Shown here piece by piece: positions 57,573 to 64,000 of a stretch of DNA of 64,000 nucleotides. The first letter of the stretch is position 1. Each line of letters opens with the position of its first letter. Under the pieces are notes generated by a model. It saw only the letters and a program-made list of their open reading frames with translations. It searched no databases and had not been told where the DNA came from. Made by a program: the position numbers and the translations under genes. Origin of the DNA: Alnus glutinosa (taxonomy: Eukaryota > Streptophyta > Magnoliopsida > Fagales > Betulaceae); the NCBI RefSeq assembly GCF_958979055.1, contig NC_084895.1:20444501-20508500 (forward strand), given 5' to 3'.

Positions 57573-59786
57573 GTGGAGGTCGGACCCCAAGGTAGGAAAC
57601 TCCAGGTAGGCGCACAGCTTCCAACAGACGAAAAAGGGAGGTTGGTGAAATTTTTGCGGGACCACCTGGACGTCTTTGCTTGGGAGCATGATGAGATGCC
57701 AGGAATAGACCCCTCGGTTATCGAACACCGGCTGAATGTTGACCGGAACTGTAGACCGGTGAAGCAGCGGAGGAGGACTTTCGCCTCAGAGCGCAATCAG
57801 GCAATTGCAGACGAAGTGCAAAAGTTGATTAGAGCAGGATTTATCCGGGAAGTTGATTATCCGGAATGGCTGGCCAATGTAGTGTTGGTAAAGAAAGCCA
57901 ATGGGAAGTGGAGGATGTGTGTAGACTTCACCGACCTCAACAAAGCTTGTCCGAAAGACAGCTTTCCTCTCCCCAGGATAGACCAGCTCGTCGACTCGAC
58001 GGCCGGTCACGAGGTATTAAGCTTTATGGATGCATTTTCCGGTTACAACCAAATACGCATGGCGGAGTCCGACCAGGAGAAGACGTCGTTCACGACTGAT
58101 CGATGGCTGTATTGTTATACGGTAATGCCCTTCGGATTAAAAAATGCTGGTGCTACATACCAAAGGCTGGTGAACAAAATGTTCCAAACGCAAATCGGGC
58201 GGAATATGGAGGTTTATGTTGACGACATGCTTGTCAAAAGCCTGACTACTGGAGGCCATATTGCCGATCTGGCGGAAGCATTTGAAAATTTGAGGAGGTA
58301 CCGAATGAAGCTGAACCCGCAGAAGTGTGCCTTCGGGGTCGACTCTAGAAAGTTCTTGGGGTTTATGGTGTCACATAGGGGAATCGAAGCGAATCCCGAT
58401 AAAGTGAAGGCCATTTTGGAAATGCCCTCCCCCCGGACGATGAAGCAACTGCAACGATTGACGGGAAGGTTAGCCGCTTTGAATCGCTTTGTTTCCCGGT
58501 CGTCGGACAAATGCTTGCCTTTCTTTAGGGTGTTAAAGAGGGCTTTCAGCTGGACGGAGGAATGTGAGAGGGCCTTTGCGGAGCTAAAGACCTATTTATC
58601 CAATCCCCCACTCCTGAGTCGCCCAGTGGAGGGGGAGATCCTCTATTTGTATCTTGCGGTGTCCCGAACTGGAGTCAGCTCAGTATTAGTGAGGGAAGAA
58701 TCAGGCAAGCAGAGGCCAGTGTACTTCACTAGTAAGGTATTACATGGGGCGGAAGAGCGATATCCTCGGATTGAGAAATTAGCGTATGCTCTGGTAATTT
58801 CAGCGCGAAGGTTAAGGCCCTACTTTCAAGCCCATACGGTACGGGTCCTCACTGAATACCCCCTTCGGAAGGTGTTGCAGAAACCCGATTTGTCGGGAAG
58901 GCTAGTCAATTGGGCAATCGAGTTGGGGGAGTTTGATATCGAGTACCATCCTCGGACAGCGACAAAGGCACAAGCCTTGGCTGATTTTGTAGTAGAGATG
59001 GGTGAAGGTCCGGATGAGGAAGGGCCGACGAAGGGACCAACTTGGGTTGCCTACGTTGATGGTTCCTCAGCGGGGGGAAGAAGCGGAGCTGGAGTGGTGT
59101 TCCGAGGGCCCGACCGGGAAGAGCTCAGGTATGCTCTGAAGTTTGATTTCCCTGCCACTAATAACGAAGCTGAGTATGAGGCTGTGCTGTCGGCCATGGA
59201 GATCGCGCGGCAAATGGGAATAATGGATATAGAGATTCGAAGCGATTCGCGAGTAATTGTTGAGCAGATAAACGGAAGTTACGCCACGCAGGAAACGAGG
59301 ATGTCCGAATGCCTCAGAAAAGTACATCAGTTCTACTCGTACTTTGACAGGATCGTCATAGTTAAAATCCCCCGGGAGAAGAATGGGTTGGCAGACGCTC
59401 TCTCGCGAATTGGATCAGGGTCGGACCCCGCAGTGTCAGTACGCGGCTGCAAATTCCTGACCAAAACTCACCCCACGGTATTCGTGACAGAAGAACTGAT
59501 GCAAATAGGCGAGGCGGACCCCGAATGGGCTACTGAAATTGTACAGTATTTGAGAACAGGTGAGCTCCTGCCGGCCAAGGAAGATGCTCAGAAAATTGTC
59601 CGTCACTCAGCGCGTTATGTTTTAGTTGGAGGAACTTTATACCGACGGGGGTATTCTTTTCCCTTACTAAAATGCCTGCCTAATGAAGATGCGGATTATG
59701 TGTTGAGGGAAGTGGATCACGGAGTATGCGGATTATGTGTTGAGGGAAGTGCATCACGGAATATGCGGAAACCATTCAGGAGCTAA
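57573..59786 (+). CDS. pol: Reverse transcriptase and dual RNase H frame of the Tat element (fossil)
   Basis: Reverse transcriptase with WRMCVDFTDLNKACPKD, MPFGLKNAGATYQRLVN and the catalytic YVDD (about residues 90-260), then the gypsy RNase H/connection (RPVYFTSKVLHGAEERYP, LVNWAIELGEFDIEYHP). A second, plant-type RNase H follows (WVAYVDGSSAGGRSGAGVVF, NNEAEYEAVLSAMEIA, IRSDSRVIVEQING, about residues 490-610). Two RNase H modules in this order are the hallmark of the Tat lineage. It follows gag-protease in the same phase and is followed by the integrase frame. Confidence 0.92.
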   Translation: MEVGPQGRKLQVGAQLPTDEKGRLVKFLRDHLDVFAWEHDEMPGIDPSVIEHRLNVDRNCRPVKQRRRTFASERNQAIADEVQKLIRAGFIREVDYPEWLANVVLVKKANGKWRMCVDFTDLNKACPKDSFPLPRIDQLVDSTAGHEVLSFMDAFSGYNQIRMAESDQEKTSFTTDRWLYCYTVMPFGLKNAGATYQRLVNKMFQTQIGRNMEVYVDDMLVKSLTTGGHIADLAEAFENLRRYRMKLNPQKCAFGVDSRKFLGFMVSHRGIEANPDKVKAILEMPSPRTMKQLQRLTGRLAALNRFVSRSSDKCLPFFRVLKRAFSWTEECERAFAELKTYLSNPPLLSRPVEGEILYLYLAVSRTGVSSVLVREESGKQRPVYFTSKVLHGAEERYPRIEKLAYALVISARRLRPYFQAHTVRVLTEYPLRKVLQKPDLSGRLVNWAIELGEFDIEYHPRTATKAQALADFVVEMGEGPDEEGPTKGPTWVAYVDGSSAGGRSGAGVVFRGPDREELRYALKFDFPATNNEAEYEAVLSAMEIARQMGIMDIEIRSDSRVIVEQINGSYATQETRMSECLRKVHQFYSYFDRIVIVKIPREKNGLADALSRIGSGSDPAVSVRGCKFLTKTHPTVFVTEELMQIGEADPEWATEIVQYLRTGELLPAKEDAQKIVRHSARYVLVGGTLYRRGYSFPLLKCLPNEDADYVLREVDHGVCGLCVEGSASRNMRKPFRS

Positions 59787-60798
59787 GGCTCTGATGAACA
59801 AGGTTGTCAGGGCAGGATATTACTGGCCGACGATGAGTAAAGATGCAGCGGAGTTAGTAAGAGTCTGTGATGCGTGCCAGAGATTCTGTCGTATCCTCAG
59901 GAGCTCTCCGGAATACCTTCATTCAATTACCTCTCCCTGGCCATTCGCCAAGTGGGGGGTCGACATTGTCGGTCCCCTACCAACGGGAAAAGGTAACAAG
60001 AAGTTTGTGCTGGTTGCAGTGGATTATTTCACTAAGTGGGCGGAGGCCGAGGCACTTGCGACGATCACAACCGAGAATGTCATTAAGTTCCTATGGAAGT
60101 CGATAGTGTGCAGATTTGGGATACCTTATGCCATGGTGACCGATAATGGCAAACAGTTCGATTGCGCCCGTTTTCGTGAGTGGTGTTCCGAGCTGGGCAT
60201 ACGGAAGAGTTTCTCCACCCCTGTCTTCCCTAAATCGAACGGCCAGGTGGAAGCCACCAACAAAACATTGATCCAAACGTTGAAGAAAAAACTCGGCCAG
60301 AGGAAGGGAGCATGGGTCGAATACCTCCCGGAAGTGCTCTGGTCCTACCAGACTACGGTCAGAACTGCAACGAGGGAGACCCCGTTTTCCCTCACCTATG
60401 GGATGGAAGCAGTAGTACCCGTTGAGGTGGGGTCACCAAGTTTCAGAGTGGCCCACTACAATCCGGGGTTGAACGAAGAAGGCATGAATCTGCATTTGGA
60501 TTTGTTGCAGGAACGCCGGGAGGATGCTCGCACAGCATGTACGGCCTATCAACGCCGTGTGGCCAAGTATTATGATAAGAAGGTTAGACCCAGAGAGCTT
60601 CAAGTTGGCGATTGGGTCTTGCGGAAGGTCAACCTGATGACTCAAGAGCCTACTGATGGTAAGCTGGGACCGAATTGGGAAGGACCGTACAGAGTCGTTA
60701 GCTCCTGTGGAAACGGGGCCTATCGCTTGTCTACGAAGCAAGGGAAAGCGCTCCCAAGGGCCTGGAATGTAGAACACCTCAAAAAGTATCATTTTTGA
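59740..60798 (+). CDS. int: Integrase frame of the Tat element (fossil)
   Basis: An HHCC zinc-binding module (H-x-GICGNHSG ... CDACQRF) is followed by the DDE catalytic core: GVDIVGPLP, AVDYFTKWAEAEAL, VTDNGKQFD and the FPKSNGQVEATNK stretch holding the glutamate. The C-terminal part (VGDWVLRKVN, GPNWEGPYRV, AWNVEHLKKYHF) is the usual gypsy integrase tail. The order RT-RH-IN is that of Ty3/gypsy. No chromodomain is seen, as expected for Tat. Confidence 0.92.
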   Translation: MREVHHGICGNHSGAKALMNKVVRAGYYWPTMSKDAAELVRVCDACQRFCRILRSSPEYLHSITSPWPFAKWGVDIVGPLPTGKGNKKFVLVAVDYFTKWAEAEALATITTENVIKFLWKSIVCRFGIPYAMVTDNGKQFDCARFREWCSELGIRKSFSTPVFPKSNGQVEATNKTLIQTLKKKLGQRKGAWVEYLPEVLWSYQTTVRTATRETPFSLTYGMEAVVPVEVGSPSFRVAHYNPGLNEEGMNLHLDLLQERREDARTACTAYQRRVAKYYDKKVRPRELQVGDWVLRKVNLMTQEPTDGKLGPNWEGPYRVVSSCGNGAYRLSTKQGKALPRAWNVEHLKKYHF

Positions 60799-60850
60799 AA
60801 TTCTTGTCTTGTAAAGTGAAGCTTTTGTTGTATTAACTCTGAAAACATTT

Positions 60851-61153
60851 GGACTCCCTGTCTCCGGACAGGGGGATAACGGAGCCCGCCCCCACGAGGG
60901 GATGGACGGGTGGACCCTTGTCTCCGAACAGGGGGGTAACGGAGCCCGCCCCCACGAGGGGATGGACGGGTGGACCCCCTGTCTCCGGACAGGGGGTAAT
61001 GGAGCCCGCCCCCACGAGGGGATAAACGGGTGGACCCCCTGTCCCCGGACAGGGGGGTAATGGAGCCCGCCCCCACGAGGGGATAAACGGGTGGACCCCC
61101 TGTCCCCGGACAGGGGGGTAATGGAGCTCGCCCCCACGAGGGGATGAACGGAG
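60851..61153. repeat. GC-rich minisatellite of the Tat element: five units of 60-61 bp
   Basis: Units start at 60851, 60912, 60972, 61032 and 61093. Each holds a palindrome of the form CCTGTCYCCGGACAGG followed by CGCCCCCACGAGGGGAT. It lies between the integrase frame and the antisense frames, the variable 3' region where tandem repeats are known to arise in Tat-type elements. The long minus-strand Gly/Pro frames over it are translations of the repeat. Confidence 0.95.
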
Positions 61154-62098
61154 ACTGGGGGCCTTGTATCCCGACTATGAGATAACGTTTGACTGCTTGG
61201 TTTATGTTCACTTCAATTTACCCCTTACACATAACAAATCCCTCCGTTCCTACTTAGTAGCAACGCATAGATTTGGAGGGGAGAGTGGGGTAAGTGATCC
61301 CGCCTCCTCGGACGTTCGTATGTTCTTGTTAGGTACGGGAACAACGTCTAAAGGAGATATTTAAAAAGAGAGAAAAGAATATGCTTATTGATAAAATACA
61401 CAGTTACATGTTGCAGAATATTTGGACTGGCATACATGAGGGTGAATCGGGCGCCAACAGGTCACCGACCTCTTCCGCTTCCTCCCTATGAAGGCGTTGT
61501 CAGGAGGCGACATCCCTAGCAGACGGGAACCCAGCGGTTCAAAGGCACAGGTGGCCAATGCAAAGTTGGAGAGTGGCTAGAAGTCGGACGATGGGGTCCA
61601 CTGAACGCCGGAGTGGACCCTGAAGCAGGCGACTCCCAACTGGGCATGGCAAGCAATGGGATATCTCCGGCGTAAAGCCGGAGATCGCGCCTCCCTTGCT
61701 AGATAAAGCCGAAGATCACGCATCCAAGTGGGTCTAAATGCTGGAATTGGGACACTCCTGACTCCATGCCTAAGTGCTGGAACCGCGACGCGACTCCAAA
61801 TGAGAAAAGGCAAGTGCGAGAGCTTGAGATGAAAGTATGATGGACAGGAGGTCCAGAGGTACATACATATATAGGTGCGAAGTTGTTTAAATGCATTCAC
61901 TATTCCCTTAATGGCAGGTATACCTAACGCTGAGAAGTTAGATTGAAAATCAATTCGGGCCGGTAGCCATTAATGGAGTGAGACCAGACGAGATGTTCAT
62001 TAATGGCAGTCATAAATGAAATATACGAATCTCCCTTTTTCATTGAAATAATAAAGCAAAGCAGTACATCGGTATTTTCAAAAAAGAGAAAGGAGTTA
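61154..62098. other. Non-coding part of the Tat element between minisatellite and antisense frames
   Basis: About 0.9 kb without a supported frame. It contains a local repetition at about 61660-61790 (GCCGGAGATCGCG / GCCGAAGATCACG and two TGCTGGAA-centred phrases). Nothing else recognised. Confidence 0.6.
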
Positions 62099-62467
62099 TC
62101 AGGGGTTGCCGGGGGCGCGACTGGAGGAAGGAGCCCCTTCTCCAGATGAAGAGGAAGTGGACCCCGACTCTGAGTTTCTGGCCGGAGCGGGTTTAGAGGT
62201 CTTCGGGCTCCAATCGGTTACATGAGGGAATTGATCGACCCCTAGCTTGGCCATGGTCTCCAAGGCCTCGTCCGGGATCTGGATGGTGCTGATGTCGAGA
62301 TCCTTGAAGGACTCGTCGCCGGGAGGGGCACTTCTGGCAACGCCCCTTAAGTGTTCGAAGCCCCAATTGAAGCCTACGGCCCATGATGTATCTCGGAGCT
62401 CCGGGACCTGGGAAAGCTCCCTGGTAAGCTCAACCACTTGAAGGTGGAGCTCTTCCATCCTCTCCAC
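62099..62467 (-). CDS. Antisense frame 1 of the Tat element
   Basis: 122-aa minus-strand frame, hydrophilic, with an acidic/Ser-rich C-terminus (ARNSESGSTSSSSGEGAPSS). It overlaps frame 2 at its N-terminal end. No known domain. Antisense frames before the 3' LTR are known in Tat elements such as Retand and Grande; their function is unknown. Confidence 0.6.
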   Translation of the reverse strand: MERMEELHLQVVELTRELSQVPELRDTSWAVGFNWGFEHLRGVARSAPPGDESFKDLDISTIQIPDEALETMAKLGVDQFPHVTDWSPKTSKPAPARNSESGSTSSSSGEGAPSSSRAPGNP

Positions 62468-63063
62468 CGCTTCTCTCCTTTCCTGGTACGCACTAGTCTG
62501 TTCGTCGAGAGCTTGCTTCTTGTCAGCGATGGCTTGTTCGAGCTCCGACTAACCCTGTCCCTAGCAGTGAGTGCTATCCCCTTTTCGGACAATGCTTGAT
62601 TTCTTTCCTCGGCAAGCTTTTCATTGTCGATCAAGGCTTGGTTTTTCGCCGCTCGAGTTGATTGCAGCTCGGATTTCAACTCCGAATTCTTGGCTTGTAG
62701 GGATTGGACAGTTGCCCGCAAGGAGCCAGAAGACTGAAGCTCTACCCCCAATGTGGCCTCGAGTTTGGCCTTCTCGGAAAGAGCATCTTTTAGCCGAGTT
62801 TGGGCTCCGGATAGATTGCTCTCGAAGATCTCCATGTCGTGGACCATTCTCTCGCAGCTGGTCAAAGTGCTCTGTAGTGTGCTTTCCCGGAGTTCGGATA
62901 GTTTTTGGAGCCTTAGCCGGTGCTTCTCGGACTCGGCCAAAGCTCTCCTCTGCCCCTGGGATTCCTCTTCCAACTCCTTTACCCGAGCCTGTAAGGACTG
63001 AATGGCCTCGCGTTGGTCTTGCTCGGGTTCCCGAAGACTCCTCCAGGATGCGGCAATGTCCAC
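62374..63063 (-). CDS. Antisense frame 2 of the Tat element, coiled coil
   Basis: Minus-strand frame of about 229 aa with strong heptad-like coiled-coil character (AIQSLQARVKELEEES, ATVQSLQAKNSELKSELQST, NEKLAEERNQALSEK). No enzyme motif. It lies between frames 1 and 3 on the same strand. A splice-acceptor-like ACTTAG lies just before its start, and a donor-like CAGGTATATG lies in frame 3, so these may be exons; this was not tested. Confidence 0.65.
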   Translation of the reverse strand: MDIAASWRSLREPEQDQREAIQSLQARVKELEEESQGQRRALAESEKHRLRLQKLSELRESTLQSTLTSCERMVHDMEIFESNLSGAQTRLKDALSEKAKLEATLGVELQSSGSLRATVQSLQAKNSELKSELQSTRAAKNQALIDNEKLAEERNQALSEKGIALTARDRVSRSSNKPSLTRSKLSTNRLVRTRKGEKRWRGWKSSTFKWLSLPGSFPRSRSSEIHHGP

Positions 63064-63116
63064 GGCGAACTAAGTAAGAATGAGGCGTCAGTATTCGAAC
63101 GGAGAGAGGAGATAAA

Positions 63117-63896
63117 CTAAAAATAAGGAATGTTAGAATCATATACCTGAAGAATCTTTCCGGTAAGCTGCTCGGCATAGCCCTCCACTGGGAGCTCCCC
63201 GAACAGGGGGCTGTAGTCCGGGGTGACTAAGGAGCTCAGAGCTTCCAGGGGACATCCTGCCAGCCCGTGGATCTGAAAGTCCTGTCGTCGCCCAGCAGTC
63301 GCAGAATCGGAAGGGAGAATGGAGGTAGAAGCTTGGGGCGATGTGGGGACCGGAATTGGAGTTGAAGACTCAGGTCTGATGGAAAAAGTGGGCGTTGGAG
63401 AGGCCTGCCCAAGCGCCTCCCTTTCGGAGGCCACCTCTTCTTGCAGTTTGTTGAATTCCTGAGAGAAAGTATCCGGCTCCTCCCTCAGTGGTGATTGAAT
63501 TGGTGACCCCCTGCGAGGAATTTCGTCTCCCCCAACAACATTAACTCCGGGGCTCGCTTCAGCCCCCGGGTGGACCACAGGTTCGACCGGAGAAGTCACC
63601 GACGTGGTAAGTGTGGGAAGGGAGGCAGTGGTTGGAGGATTCTGGTTGCCAGGAGGAGTGTAAACTTTGGCCATGGCCAATATCCGGCCAAGCATAAAAC
63701 TGCTATCCCGTTGAGCTCGAAGTTTTTTGGATTCGGGGCCTTCGTCGGCCCCCGGAGCGACCCTCTTCCCTTTCTGCTGAGGCAGGGGCGCCTCAGATTG
63801 AATAACCGGATCTTCTGCAGGTTGGGGAGGAGGGTTGGGATCACTTGGAGAAGTAGGAGAGTGCTCTACCACCTTGATGGTTGCAGCGGTGGCCAC
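63117..63896 (-). CDS. Antisense frame 3 of the Tat element, Pro/Ser-rich
   Basis: 259-aa minus-strand frame rich in Pro, Ser and Thr (SPTSPSDPNPPPQPAEDP, TPIPVPTSPQASTSILPS) with a basic KGKRVAPGADEGPESKKLRA patch that could act as a nuclear signal. Its C-terminal part (YSPLFGELPVEGYAEQLTGK) is more ordered. The frame may extend upstream past 63896 toward the window edge. No domain recognised. Confidence 0.6.
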   Translation of the reverse strand: MATAATIKVVEHSPTSPSDPNPPPQPAEDPVIQSEAPLPQQKGKRVAPGADEGPESKKLRAQRDSSFMLGRILAMAKVYTPPGNQNPPTTASLPTLTTSVTSPVEPVVHPGAEASPGVNVVGGDEIPRRGSPIQSPLREEPDTFSQEFNKLQEEVASEREALGQASPTPTFSIRPESSTPIPVPTSPQASTSILPSDSATAGRRQDFQIHGLAGCPLEALSSLVTPDYSPLFGELPVEGYAEQLTGKILQVYDSNIPYF

Positions 63897-64000
63897 GTCT
63901 TCGGTGACGTCTTCAAAAGAAATGGGAGGCGAACGGGCACCCGAACCGGGGAAGGAAGGGCTCGTCCGAGGATCTCGGGGAAGAACCTTTACAGCTGGGG

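Larger units (their letters stand above)
54754..64000 (+). mobile_element. Ty3/gypsy element of the Tat lineage (fossil), runs off the window
   Basis: The visible part contains a 5' LTR, primer-binding site, gag-protease, RT with two RNase H domains, integrase, a GC-rich minisatellite and antisense frames. The second, plant-type RNase H after the gypsy RNase H, together with antisense frames before the 3' LTR, is characteristic of the Tat lineage. It looks nearly whole as far as it goes, with about one break in pol. The 3' LTR is not in the window, so age cannot be read from LTR divergence; long open frames suggest it is fairly young. It landed in a CACTA remnant. Confidence 0.93.

Noticed and set aside
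60851-61153. CRISPR-like array
   Set aside because: Whole units repeat without unique spacers, in a plant retroelement, with no cas genes.
60433-61211. Long minus-strand frames (234 and 140 aa) with repeated Gly/Pro motifs
   Set aside because: They are translations of the 60-61-bp minisatellite and the reverse of the integrase C-terminus; the open frame follows from the repeat having few stops.

Overview
The window is nuclear DNA of a eudicot plant, probably a woody one. It is AT-rich, with GT-AG introns, plant-specific gene families (DUF247, ankyrin-PGG) and plant transposon lineages (CACTA, Mutator-like, hAT, L1-type LINE, Ty1/copia, Ty3/gypsy Tat). No rRNA, tRNA, CRISPR array or bacterial-type operon was seen. 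Host genes are few. There is one apparently intact DUF247 gene (47934-50092, minus), its disrupted paralogue (6245-9340, minus) and a decayed ankyrin-PGG gene (39356-42795, minus). Everything else recognisable is mobile or repetitive.

Layout. 1-3735 holds diverged direct repeats and a foldback element. 3736-10145 is duplication copy A, whose DUF247 gene is split by a 936-bp Mutator-type element with a perfect 9-bp target duplication. 10146-11930 ends in a 5'-truncated LINE. 12028-16640 is a local tandem duplication related to 1-1200. 16845-19030 holds copia remnants. 19778-21374 is a CACTA-like element. 21517-36583 is a GC-cored foldback element interrupted by a 14.6-kb CACTA transposon (21672-36238). 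That transposon carries a tnp2 transposase, a spliced tnpA-like gene, captured sequence including a bHLH exon, and a nested cluster of small elements. 36777-37830 is a retroposon with target duplications. 38160-38830 resembles an LTR fragment. 39356-42795 is the PGG pseudogene, with a hAT element inside it. 43097-50902 is duplication copy B, with its own CACTA element and solo LTR. 52556-54753 holds repeat remnants and two CACTA scraps. 54754 to the window end is a Tat-type Ty3/gypsy element with 5' LTR, gag-protease, RT with two RNase H domains, integrase, a GC-rich minisatellite and antisense frames. Its 3' LTR lies outside the window.

Copies A and B lie in the same orientation about 39.4 kb apart. 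Each shows the unoccupied site of insertions found only in the other, which orders events: duplication first, then the MULE-type element in A and the CACTA element and solo LTR in B. No wholly new molecular system is evident. The best leads are the CACTA element with captured bHLH sequence, the G-box-rich ends of a second CACTA family, the GC-cored foldback family, and the antisense frames and hairpin minisatellite of the Tat element.
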